Source: CAZSDU01 sp964429135
GTDB taxonomy: Bacteria > Bacteroidota > Bacteroidia > Bacteroidales > FEN-979
Direction: 5' to 3'
NCBI GenBank assembly: GCA_964429135.1
Contig: CAYSAU010000003.1
Location: 124,001-188,000 of the forward strand
DNA length: 64,000 nt
Shown here: positions 1 to 8,800 of the stretch, piece by piece
How positions within the stretch are numbered: position 1 is the first letter of the stretch
Layout of the letters: each line of letters starts with the position of its first letter
Program-made: the position numbers and the translations under genes
The notes under the pieces: model-generated
Told to the model about the DNA's origin: nothing
Database searches by the model: none
The model's input: the letters and a program-made list of their open reading frames with translations, nothing else

Positions 1-454
1 CGGAGGCGTTAATTCCTGGCTATGGAATTTTCCTGGAGGCAACCCCTCCGTTTCAACGGAACAAAACCCTGTAGTTGTATATGATTCCGTAGGGGTTTTC
101 GACGTGGAACTAACCGTCAGTAACGGATTTAACGAAAATATCCTCGTCAGAACAGGATACATCCATGTGGATTTTGCTTCGGCCTTAACGGAAAAGAACA
201 ATGGCTTAGACGTATCCCTTTACCCCAATCCGAACAAGGGATACTTTACACTGCATTTCCTGTTGGGAAAAGAAGAATTCGTCAACATACAGATTTTCGA
301 TATGACGGGGAACAAAGTTTACCAGGAAAATCTGGACCTTAAGAAAAGCAAAAGTTTACCGGTTAATCTGACACCATTGCCATCCGGAGTTTATTTCCTT
401 AAAGTGAATGGAAGTGAATCCACAGTCAGTCGAAAAATAATTCTCCAGAAATAA
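1..454 (+). CDS. 3' end of a PKD-domain, T9SS-sorted secreted protein (5' truncated)
   Basis: The reading frame is open from base 2, so the gene begins outside the window and only about 150 C-terminal residues are visible. The first part looks like the end of a PKD domain (tryptophan-rich strand, then a GGNPS turn, an NPVVVYDSVG segment and an alternating VELTV strand). The last ~75 residues form a type A T9SS sorting domain: a YPNPNKG motif, then a beta-sandwich containing DMTGNKVY and PSGVYFLKV, ending in a basic, hydrophobic tail. Such domains direct export by the SprA translocon and are removed or anchored at the cell surface. The enzymatic or adhesive part lies upstream and cannot be judged. 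It converges on the omp28 gene with a 9-base gap. Confidence 0.85.
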   Translation, partial: GGVNSWLWNFPGGNPSVSTEQNPVVVYDSVGVFDVELTVSNGFNENILVRTGYIHVDFASALTEKNNGLDVSLYPNPNKGYFTLHFLLGKEEFVNIQIFDMTGNKVYQENLDLKKSKSLPVNLTPLPSGVYFLKVNGSESTVSRKIILQK

Positions 455-463
455 AGGAGAGGA

Positions 464-1318
464 TCAATTTCGCTGGATAAGCGGTTTTTTAACTGCATGT
501 AATATTTCATTCGTAGCGGCATCCGAGATAAACGCGATAAGCGTACAGTGTTCTGCCACCCAGGACTCATTGAGGTGATACGAATACGTTTTAGATACGA
601 CAGCATCCTTGCTGGTTGACGATGAAAGCATATCACCCCAGATACTGCTGATGGTTCCCCTCAGCATCCCCATATAAATATAATTTTCGATGACAGGTAC
701 AGGGCCGACCAGTGGATCATTGTTCTTCTGGGGAGAAATGATACTGTCCTGAAGAATACATACCGTCAGGTTAATCGTTCCCGGTATTTGTTCCAGAAAT
801 TTCGTATCAATTTTGGTGTTCAGGTTTCTTGAGCTTTGATTATACGTATTACAGATGCTCATAATGGCCAGCTTGGGTAATTCAACGAATTGTTCCACCG
901 CATTGCCCCAGTATTTCGGATTGATATAGGTATGGTCGCCTGTAAAAAACCTCCGGTTGATCAGCCCGTAAGGAGCAGATTCAATCCCGTAGTGATTGCT
1001 CCACGTATTGCCTGCTTCAGTAGTGTAATTGGCCGTGAACTGACCGCTTTGATCCGGGCTGGCAAAAAACGTAGCATGTACGGCCATAACCATCACCTGG
1101 CCCTCATAGATTTCTTCCAGGCTATGTGCGATGAGGGCTGCACCAGGGCAATTCACACATTTATGTCCGGTGTAATCTTCAATGATCACCATCCGTTTAG
1201 TGGTATCCCCCCCAGCCGGTTTGATCTCAGTATAAGGTTCCTCTACTTTATCACAAGCACTAAAAACACCTATAAAGATCAATGAAAAAATGAATAAAAA
1301 CGGTTTAAATATTTTCAT
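464..1318 (-). CDS. Omp28-family outer-membrane lipoprotein with thioredoxin-like fold
   Basis: 284 residues. The N-terminus is a lipoprotein signal ending in FSAC with the lipid cysteine at residue 22, so the mature protein is probably anchored in the outer membrane. Residues ~42-60 read MVIIEDYTGHKCVNCPGA, the hallmark of Omp28-related proteins: a thioredoxin-like strand followed by a CxxC (C54/C57). The rest is typical in length for the family, first described as an outer-membrane protein of Porphyromonas gingivalis. It is the last gene of a minus-strand set with a DUF6029 barrel and a TlpA-type protein, which suggests envelope thiol/redox work. The function of Omp28 itself is not established, and whether the CxxC is redox active is my inference. 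Confidence 0.82.
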   Translation of the reverse strand: MKIFKPFLFIFSLIFIGVFSACDKVEEPYTEIKPAGGDTTKRMVIIEDYTGHKCVNCPGAALIAHSLEEIYEGQVMVMAVHATFFASPDQSGQFTANYTTEAGNTWSNHYGIESAPYGLINRRFFTGDHTYINPKYWGNAVEQFVELPKLAIMSICNTYNQSSRNLNTKIDTKFLEQIPGTINLTVCILQDSIISPQKNNDPLVGPVPVIENYIYMGMLRGTISSIWGDMLSSSTSKDAVVSKTYSYHLNESWVAEHCTLIAFISDAATNEILHAVKKPLIQRN

Positions 1319-1340
1319 TTTACTTCTGAATTACGGATCA

Positions 1341-3053
1341 TTAAAAACTGCTCGTAATGGTAAGGGTCATTCCGGTAGAAGCCGGGACATACCGGCAAAC
1401 GCCACCCACGCATAGGATCCCTTCACGTTGCCTGCCATAAGACAATGCTAAGCGTGTGGTATTATGAATAAATCCAGCGCTGATCAAATAATAATGTAGT
1501 TGTTGGGATGCATCCGGATTTCCGAAATTCCATTGGTCCTGAACAGAAAAAAACCATTTGGGGGAGATCGTGAATTCGAGCAATCCGGCTAACCAGTTTC
1601 CCTTATCCTGTTTAGTAAACAGCCCCTGCAATTCCCCTCTGAGAGATAATTTTTTGGTCATGTTAAAGGTCAGGTCAACCACTCCGGTATGGGAATAGAT
1701 CGTGCCATATTCACGTAAATGACCTTCCACCACATCTTTGTTATAGGTAATATAATAATAAGCAAAAATCCCTTTCCATTTTTTACCGAATTTCTTAGTG
1801 ACTTCAATATTGGCATCCTGATAAAACACATCTTTCCCGATCTTGAAAAATGAAGATTTATACCCCAGGGTACCCGTCTGCCCTATACTGGTTGAATCAT
1901 TGATTGCGATTTTGCTGATGTCGTTGACCTGAGAGAAATTAGCGCTGATATTCAGGCCTGTTTTCCCTCCCAGCTTTGAGTTCTTTTTTATTTTCAGGGT
2001 GAGTGTGGCTGAAAAACCGAATTCCCCTGTGGGTTGAGTGGCATAGGGATACATAGCCGCCAGGGCATAGGCATGCTCGGTGGTCACCGACGGAAGATAG
2101 TTAATATCCAGGGCATTGTTAGTTACTTTACGGTCTGACTTATAACTCATATTATCGATGCGTTTTGCCATGACAGAAAAACCGAGTCCTTTCGTGGAAT
2201 AGGACATGCTGGTGAAGAGGGCATTTCCGTTTTTATAGATATAGTTGTTCATGGCGGAGGGATCATTGATCTTGTATGCATATTCTGTATAAAGATTAAA
2301 GCCACTGATATTCAGATTTAGTCGGCCGCCATAGGTGGCAACGTTTTCAGGAAGTTTAAGGGTGTACAATTTATGGTTCTCTACAAAACTGGTGTATTTC
2401 CCTTTCTGGTAATCGCTTACAAAGCTACCTCCAAGCGTGAGCTTAACCTTTGACCCTGACATTGCGGGAAACATATCGTTAAGATAAAAATCAGCATCGA
2501 ATCCCTTCACAATACCCCTGTTATTATCTTTATAGGGTACCCAGTAATTACGTTGAACACCATATATCCCTTTCAGGGTAATCCCGTTGATTGGCATGAA
2601 TTTCACACGGAGACCGCGGAGGGAATTATCGTATCCCAGGGTCCACTCCTGATATGTCCTGAACATCATCCCATTTCCGAATTGCTCATAAAAATTCCCT
2701 GCCGTGATGTCAATCATATCCGTTTTATAGCGTGCATACCAATAGGGAACCCCCAAGCCATCATATTGCATATCATAGCCGATAAGGGGAGGGAGATACG
2801 CCTCAAATCTCATCCCGGCAGTAAAGTTGCCCAGCGTATAATTGACTTCCATAAATCCATTCATACGGATGTATTTTCCGTCCAATGTAGAATCATTGAT
2901 CCCCATTTTGGAATCATTGAGATAATAGGCAGCATCTGTCTGAAAACTTCCGCTGATGCTGGAATTTTTCAAAAAATCCTGGCCGATGGATGTTAACGGT
3001 AATAAAAGACTAAACAAAGCCAGTCTACAAATCAATGGGAATAACTTTTTCAA
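1341..3053 (-). CDS. DUF6029-family outer-membrane beta-barrel-like protein
   Basis: 570 residues with a cleavable signal peptide (ending SIGQ near residue 25). The body consists of many short amphipathic strands with aromatic girdle residues and ends in a strand with terminal Phe (LTITSSF), as expected of an outer-membrane barrel. Segments such as GNFTAGMRFEAYLPPL and GNFYEQFGNGMMFRTY match what I know of DUF6029, a Bacteroidota family often beside Omp28 genes. The only start that leaves the signal peptide intact is a TTG at 3053; an in-frame stop lies a short way upstream. It sits 17 bases after the tlpA-like gene and 22 bases before omp28, so the three are probably one operon. Its substrate is unknown. 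Confidence 0.7.
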   Translation of the reverse strand: MKKLFPLICRLALFSLLLPLTSIGQDFLKNSSISGSFQTDAAYYLNDSKMGINDSTLDGKYIRMNGFMEVNYTLGNFTAGMRFEAYLPPLIGYDMQYDGLGVPYWYARYKTDMIDITAGNFYEQFGNGMMFRTYQEWTLGYDNSLRGLRVKFMPINGITLKGIYGVQRNYWVPYKDNNRGIVKGFDADFYLNDMFPAMSGSKVKLTLGGSFVSDYQKGKYTSFVENHKLYTLKLPENVATYGGRLNLNISGFNLYTEYAYKINDPSAMNNYIYKNGNALFTSMSYSTKGLGFSVMAKRIDNMSYKSDRKVTNNALDINYLPSVTTEHAYALAAMYPYATQPTGEFGFSATLTLKIKKNSKLGGKTGLNISANFSQVNDISKIAINDSTSIGQTGTLGYKSSFFKIGKDVFYQDANIEVTKKFGKKWKGIFAYYYITYNKDVVEGHLREYGTIYSHTGVVDLTFNMTKKLSLRGELQGLFTKQDKGNWLAGLLEFTISPKWFFSVQDQWNFGNPDASQQLHYYLISAGFIHNTTRLALSYGRQREGILCVGGVCRYVPASTGMTLTITSSF

Positions 3054-3070
3054 GTGATGCTGTTTTAAAA

Positions 3071-3598
3071 TTATTTAATTTCTTCTCCACGGTTAAGTTT
3101 TCTGACCAGTTCGATCAGATCAAGCTCACTTCCTTCGGCAAAAGTCGTATGTTGCCAAACAATTTCCCCTTTCCCGTTGATCAGGAAAGTATGAGGGATC
3201 GGGCCTACACTCATAGCCCGCTTAAAATCACCATTGGGGTCTCGCAGTACGATAAAATCCCATGCTTTTCCATTGACAAGCGGTTCAACCTGTTGAGTAG
3301 AACGGGCATCATCGCATGAAACCGCGTACAACTTCACACCGGTCTCCCTGACCCATTCATCATATACATCGTTGATGGCAGATAATTCTCTTTTACAGGG
3401 AGAACACCAGGTAGCCCAAAAGCTGATGATAATGGGTTTTCCGTCATTGGTAATGTTTTCAGTTTTAAACGGATCTCCCTTAATGTCCTTTATGGTTACA
3501 TTGGGGATGACTTTATTTTTCAGCGGATTGATATTTCCCTGGGAAAAGCTGTTCAAACTGAAAACTATCAAAATAGTAATCCAACAAAGCTGTTTCAT
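3071..3598 (-). CDS. TlpA-family periplasmic thioredoxin-like protein
   Basis: 175 residues: signal peptide (MKQLCWITIL to about S19-Q20), then a compact TlpA/ResA thioredoxin fold. The active site is FWATWCSPCKREL with cysteines 65 and 68; a cis-proline segment (VGPIPHTFLI) follows near residue 135. Members of the family reduce disulfides in exported proteins or in cytochrome c maturation. First gene of the operon with DUF6029 and Omp28, so its likely client is one of those envelope proteins (inference). The CSPC dipeptide between the cysteines is a common ResA-like variant. Family assignment is secure; the particular client is not. Confidence 0.9.
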   Translation of the reverse strand: MKQLCWITILIVFSLNSFSQGNINPLKNKVIPNVTIKDIKGDPFKTENITNDGKPIIISFWATWCSPCKRELSAINDVYDEWVRETGVKLYAVSCDDARSTQQVEPLVNGKAWDFIVLRDPNGDFKRAMSVGPIPHTFLINGKGEIVWQHTTFAEGSELDLIELVRKLNRGEEIK

Positions 3599-3622
3599 TT
3601 TATTGTTAAGTAAAAAACCTTA

Positions 3623-3630
3623 CAAAAATA
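3623..3630 (-). promoter_or_regulatory. -7 promoter box for the tlpA-DUF6029-omp28 operon
   Basis: On the minus strand the bases read TATTTTTG, matching the Bacteroidota TAnnTTTG -7 element, 24 bases ahead of the tlpA-like ATG. No clear -33 TTTG was found. It lies between the manA stop and the tlpA start. Confidence 0.4.
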
Positions 3631-3635
3631 GAAAT

Positions 3636-4616
3636 TCAGGAGATATAAACCTCAAGAATACGGCAATTTGGATTGGGTATAAGTAATAAATCTTCTAGCA
3701 TTGCAGGAATCAGCAGGGTTTCACCAGCCTGAAGTTTAATTTTTTGGGACTGCCACCTGACTTCCATGCTGCCTTCCACGCAAATATAAAGGACAAAGGA
3801 ATCCAGCCAGGTGTATTCCTTTTCCACAAGCTGATTAAAATCGAGCAGGTTGGTGGTAAAATAAGGCGAATCCACCAGGTTCGTCGCCTTGTTTTTAGTA
3901 TCGGGATAATGCGTTCGATAACCCTCGGGAAGATGAAAATCAATGGCATCAAGGGCCAGATCTGTATGCAATTCCCTGGCTATTCCGTTTCCATCAACCC
4001 TGTCCCAGTCATAGATACGGTAGGTCGTATCCGCAGTTTGCTGAATTTCCGCCAGCAATATACCGGGACCAAGCGCATGAATACGCCCGGCAGGGATATA
4101 AAAGACATCTCGGGCCATGACTTTTTCTTCATTGAGGATCTCACTAAGCTTGTTTTTGTCAAAAAAATCAAGGTATTGCTCACGGTTTATCTCCCGGTTG
4201 AATCCAGTATAGAGTTTAGCCCCTGGTTCGGCATCCAGAATGTACCACATTTCAGATTTTCCATTTTTCAGTTTTCGCTTGGCCGCCAACAGGTCATCAG
4301 GATGTACTTGAATGGATAAATAATCATTGGCGTCAATGAATTTAACGAGAATGGGAAACTCGTTCTGATATTTTGCAAAAACCTTTTCTCCCACGAGATC
4401 ATCCATGAACACTTCGACCAGTTCATTGAGTGTATTGCCTTTGAGGAAGCCATTGCTGACCATCGTTTGTGAACCCGGAACACCTGATAAAACCCAGGCT
4501 TCACCACAATTTGGCAGGGGAGAATAGTCCAGTCCCAGCCTTGTCTTGATCTTTTGTCCGCCCCAAATTTTTTCTTTGAAAACAGGGTGGAATTTCATGG
4601 GATATAAGTTATTCAT
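3636..4616 (-). CDS. manA: Mannose-6-phosphate isomerase, class I
   Basis: 326 residues, the normal length of short bacterial type I phosphomannose isomerases, which interconvert mannose-6-phosphate and fructose-6-phosphate in the cytoplasm with one zinc. Cupin landmarks are present: the N-terminal FHPVFKEKIWGG, the zinc-binding QVHPDD, a glutamate in the SEMWYIL strand, and PAGRIHALGPG followed by AEIQQTADTTYRIYDWDR. The start at 4616 gives MNNLYPMKFHP; the second ATG at MKFHP is equally possible and would remove six residues. Divergent from the LOG gene. The product would feed GDP-mannose synthesis or mannose use; a GH38 mannosidase is encoded ~50 kb away, but no link is shown. Confidence 0.92.
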   Translation of the reverse strand: MNNLYPMKFHPVFKEKIWGGQKIKTRLGLDYSPLPNCGEAWVLSGVPGSQTMVSNGFLKGNTLNELVEVFMDDLVGEKVFAKYQNEFPILVKFIDANDYLSIQVHPDDLLAAKRKLKNGKSEMWYILDAEPGAKLYTGFNREINREQYLDFFDKNKLSEILNEEKVMARDVFYIPAGRIHALGPGILLAEIQQTADTTYRIYDWDRVDGNGIARELHTDLALDAIDFHLPEGYRTHYPDTKNKATNLVDSPYFTTNLLDFNQLVEKEYTWLDSFVLYICVEGSMEVRWQSQKIKLQAGETLLIPAMLEDLLLIPNPNCRILEVYIS

Positions 4617-4647
4617 CAGAAAAAAATTTGCGCTTGAAGAATCTGAT

Positions 4648-4655
4648 TAAATTTG
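4648..4655 (+). promoter_or_regulatory. Promoter of the LOG/P-loop kinase operon
   Basis: TAAATTTG on the plus strand fits the -7 consensus; a TTTG at 4627-4630 lies 17 bases upstream, slightly closer than the usual 19-21. The LOG ATG follows at 4691. Confidence 0.4.
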
Positions 4656-4690
4656 AGCATCGATAGTCAAACAAAAATAAGTAAATTTAA

Positions 4691-5284
4691 ATGATCAAGA
4701 CCATTTGTGTTTTTTGTGGTTCAAGTACAGGGTCAAACCCGGTTTATGCTGAAGCGGCAATGAAACTGGCTCGTTTTTTAATCAGCGAAAAGATCAGGCT
4801 GGTTTATGGAGGTGCCAATGTCGGTTTGATGCGTATTTTAGCTGATACCATGCTTGCTTCAGGTGGAAATGTTATCGGAATCATGCCCAAGTCACTGGTA
4901 GAAAAAGAAGTCGCTCATAGCGGGCTTTCAGAAATGCATATTGTCAGCGGGATGCAGGAAAGAAAAGCCTTGATGGCCGATCTCTCGGATGCCTTCATTG
5001 CCCTTCCGGGCGCCTTTGGAACACTCGATGAGCTTTTTGAGGTACTTACCTGGAATCAGCTTGGGATTCTTCATAAGCCTGTGGGACTGCTGAATATCCA
5101 TGGCTTTTTCAACTCCCTGACGGCTTTACTGGATCATGCCGTAGATGAAAAATTTCTGAGACCTGAACATCGGGGTTTGCTGATTATGGAAGAAGATGAA
5201 AAGATTCTATTGGAACGGCTGAATAAATATATACCGGTCACGGCTGAAAAATGGATAGAACAACTGAAAATAGGAAAGATTTAA
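4691..5284 (+). CDS. LOG-family (TIGR00730) nucleotide phosphoribohydrolase
   Basis: 197 residues with a Rossmann-like fold from residue 4 (ICVFCGSSTGSNP), the typical opening of lysine-decarboxylase-like LOG proteins. In plants and bacteria these release cytokinin-type bases from nucleoside 5'-monophosphates; many bacterial members act on AMP or have unknown substrates. The signature normally written PGGxGTxxE appears here as P106-G-A-F-G-T-L-D-E114, so the second glycine is alanine. The rest of the motif, the following LTWNQLG helix and the substrate-binding MxxRK-type segment (MQERKALM) are kept. First gene of a two-gene operon with a P-loop kinase 10 bases downstream, which suggests nucleotide salvage. 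Confidence 0.88.
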   Translation: MIKTICVFCGSSTGSNPVYAEAAMKLARFLISEKIRLVYGGANVGLMRILADTMLASGGNVIGIMPKSLVEKEVAHSGLSEMHIVSGMQERKALMADLSDAFIALPGAFGTLDELFEVLTWNQLGILHKPVGLLNIHGFFNSLTALLDHAVDEKFLRPEHRGLLIMEEDEKILLERLNKYIPVTAEKWIEQLKIGKI

Positions 5285-5294
5285 TGTTTTTCAT

Positions 5295-5852
5295 ATGATC
5301 ATCATTGGAATTACAGGAACACTGGGGGCTGGCAAAGGAACCATTGTGGAATACCTGAAAGAAAAAAAAGGATTTGATCATTATTCCGTAAGGAAATACC
5401 TGCTGGAAGAAATCTTCCGGAGAGGACTCCCTGAAAACCGCGACAGCATGGTACTTGTTGCCAACGATTTAAGGAGTATGCATGGTGCTTCCTTTATCAC
5501 CGACCAGTTGTATATCGAAGCTGCAGAAAAAGGCAAGAACTGTGTCATCGAAAGCATTCGAACTCCCGGGGAAATTTTTTCATTAAGGAGAAAAACCAAT
5601 TTTTTTCTATTTGCCGTGGATGCAAAACCAGAAATCCGTTACCAGAGAGTACTCCAAAGGCAATCTGAAACCGATGAAATTTCATATGCCACTTTCCTCG
5701 AGAATGAACAGCGGGAAATGAATACAAACGACCCCAATAAACAAAATCTATCCGCATGTATCAGGCTCTCTGATTTTGTTTTCCGCAATGATGAAGAAAA
5801 AGAGGATCTTTTCCTCGCAGTGGAAAAGATCCTCCATGAAATAATGATGTGA
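5295..5852 (+). CDS. P-loop nucleoside-monophosphate-kinase-like protein
   Basis: 185 residues. A Walker A motif opens the protein (GITGTLGAGKGT, residues ~4-15), followed by a helical lid-like stretch and a strand ending in a DAKPEIRYQR segment, the layout of dephospho-CoA/adenylate-type kinases. An ESIRTPGE segment in the middle could be the substrate-binding part. I cannot name the substrate. It follows the LOG gene by 10 bases and probably shares its transcript, consistent with nucleotide metabolism. It ends 2 bases before the stop of the converging 4-kb secreted-protein gene. Annotations seen for relatives range from AAA ATPase to dephospho-CoA kinase; a true CoaE is unlikely because the usual CoaE motifs are not apparent. 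Confidence 0.7.
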   Translation: MIIIGITGTLGAGKGTIVEYLKEKKGFDHYSVRKYLLEEIFRRGLPENRDSMVLVANDLRSMHGASFITDQLYIEAAEKGKNCVIESIRTPGEIFSLRRKTNFFLFAVDAKPEIRYQRVLQRQSETDEISYATFLENEQREMNTNDPNKQNLSACIRLSDFVFRNDEEKEDLFLAVEKILHEIMM

Positions 5853-5854
5853 TT

Positions 5855-8800
5855 TTACTTCGAAATAACGAGTTTTCTGGTCAGTATACTGTTTTCCGTT
5901 TTAATTTTGATCATATAGGCTCCCTGGGGTGAGGAAGAAAGATCAAATTCATATTCCTTCTCCCCTTGATTTATTTTGGAGGCAATTGTTTTTCCTGTAT
6001 AATCCACGACACTAATTTCCATGATTTGTTTCCATCCCTGATCAATCACCACCCGGAACACTCCCCTGGCAGGATTGGGATAAATCCTGATTCCGTCTTC
6101 CGTCAGTTCTTCCACGGAAACCAATGGTGCCTGGGTAACCGTCACCGTTACGGGTGATAATCCGTTGACAGATACCTGAATATGCGCAATGCGTTGAATA
6201 TTCGACGGATTAGCCGTATAATTGGCCATCAGGGTTCCGCTTCCGCTTCCCGATGACGTCACTATACACCATGGAGCATCGCTGATGGCAGACCATACAG
6301 TATTGGAAGTTACGGAGAAATTGGTTGATCCAGCGCTGAAAGGTACATCCTGATTCGATGGTTGTACGGCCAGGATGGGAGCTGCCCCTGATTGGGTAAC
6401 AGTTACAGTAACCGGAGAAAGTCCTGAAACTGTCACTGTCAGTATGGCTGTTCTTGTCGCTGTACTGGTGTTTTCTTCATATACAGCATCAATGACTCCA
6501 TTGCCGGTACCGGAGGCGGTGGGAACGCACCAGGAAACATTGCTGGTCACCGTCCAGCTTGTATTCGAGCTCACATTAAAAGTAGTAAAGCCAGCAGGAG
6601 CTGAAACATCCTGATTCGAAGGCTGTACAGCCAGAGTCGGCAGCGCCCCTTCCTGGGTAACAGTTACTGATTGGGATAAACCGCTTATGGTTACGGTCAG
6701 GGTTGCCACACGCGGATCAAAGGAGGTATTTTCAGTATAATTGGCAAGGATGGTACCATTCCCGGATCCTGTCAGTGTCGGGGTACACCAGGAGGCATTA
6801 CTGCTGACAGTCCAATCCGTGTTCGAAGTAACGGTAAAGTCCGTCGATCCGGCTGGGGCAGTTACATTCTGGTTTTGAGGTGTAACGGAAAGCGTTGGCG
6901 TTGCTCCTTCCTGAGTAACAGTAACCGTTTGGTTGGGTGCACCGGATGCCGATACGGTAATGGTGGCTACCCTGGAACTTATGGAAGTATTCTCCGCATA
7001 GGTGGCAACTATGGTTCCATTTCCGGTCCCAGATGGCGTAACGGTACACCATGAAGTGGAATTACTAACCGCAGTCCAGGCGATCGGACAAATCACTGAG
7101 AAGTTCGTCGTCCCTGCCGGAGGAGTAACATTTTGATTGGAAGGAGAAACCGATAATGTCACCCCGGGTGTTCCCGTAATCTGGATATCATCGACACATA
7201 CCCCATACCCATACTTTGCATTCCCTTCAAAGGCAATCTGAAATTCTGCAGATAAAGAAGTCAGTGCAAGGGTTTTCTGCGTCCAGGTCGTGACAGATGT
7301 ATTATAGGTACTGAGCAAGTTCCAAGAACCGCTACTACTTGTTCGATAATAAACTTTCAGTTCATCCTGATCCCCCGACCATGCCTGCATATAGATCCAA
7401 AAACTAAGTTGAACATTGGTATAACCGGTAAGATCAAAAACCGGGGTGATTAATTTATTCAGATTGGCAGCAGAAGAATTATCTTTCAGACAGGCATTTC
7501 TCACTCCTGTATGGGCATTAGCCGGGTTGGATCCTCCGTTGCCCTTGATGAACTGCCAGGCTGGATTCGAATTTTCCTCACTCCAGCAACTGGGACGTAA
7601 ACTGCTCGATTCAAAACCCTCATTAAAAGGAAGTGCCGTAATTATTCCACAGGAGCTTGTAAACTGGAGATCTTCCCCGTAAAAGGTTCCATTTCCGTTA
7701 GTAGCATAAGCCCTGATATGATAGGTGGTCGTTGGAGCCAAACCCGTAAGCGAACTCACAAATGATCCCAATCCCGCTCCATCTGTAGTGTGATTTCCGC
7801 TGACCGTCGGATTTGCTGTTGTATTCCAGCATGTTCCTCTAGCTGTTACAGAAGAACCTCCATCCGTAATAACATTTCCTCCCGCGGTAGCGGTAGTGGC
7901 CGTGATATTGCTGGCAGCAGTGGTAGTCACTGCAGCCGCACCCGGAGTAAAAGTCATATCACTTCCGTTTGAGGTTCCATCACTATTTTCTCCAACCAGA
8001 CGGTAATGGTAAGTGACACCGGAAGTCAGAGCGGAAATGGATGCATTAACGGCGATACTACTGGTGCCTGCACCGGCTGAAAGAACAGCAGTGTTTGAAC
8101 CATAACTGGTTGAAGGTCCATATTCAAAATGATAAGTGCTGGCTAATCCGTTAGGGTTTATGGTTCCGTTGAGAACGGCTGAGCTTGAGGTAACTGAAGT
8201 CGCATCCTGGGTAATCACGGTGGGAGTGTTTGCAAATTTAAACGAAGCGATCCTGGTTTTCCAACTGGTGGCTCCCGTTGTCTGAACGTACTCAGTAGTA
8301 AACCAGAAGGTCTGATCATCGGTTGGATCAACGGACATCATGCTATAATCCCCCCAGCGGGCATAGCTACCTGTCTGACTTCCTGTCCCGGTGATGATGT
8401 TTTGTTCTACAACTGTCATTTGTCCCAATGGATCACTGGCACGACGTCCGGTATAACGAATGCTCGGATAAACGGAAGTGCTTGCAGAAACAGAATAACC
8501 CAATGCAATATCTCCATTGGCATTCATGGCAACACTACCGACCCAGCGGTGACTGGCATCCGGAGAATAGGTTCCCTGTTGATAAATCGTCCAGGAGCTT
8601 CCGGTATTCCGCAACTCATACCAACGGATACCTGCATGTCCTGTGCCATCTACATCAACGGTATGGTTAGTCACCATTGAACGATGACTGCCGAAGTTCC
8701 GGTATTGCAGCCGGTACATCAAACGGTCGGAAAGCGATTCCAGCTTCACGGTAGTACCTGGTTGCGGGATACATCTTCCACGTGTGGCTGTACAAATTTC

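Noticed and set aside
890..1285. 131-codon plus-strand ORF
   Set aside because: Antisense shadow of the Omp28 gene; that gene has clear family motifs.
3744..4319. 191-codon plus-strand ORF
   Set aside because: Antisense shadow of manA, with no recognisable domains.
6118..7165. Possible CRISPR-like or satellite repeats
   Set aside because: The ~260-base periodicity comes from BACON coding modules without short identical repeats or unique spacers.
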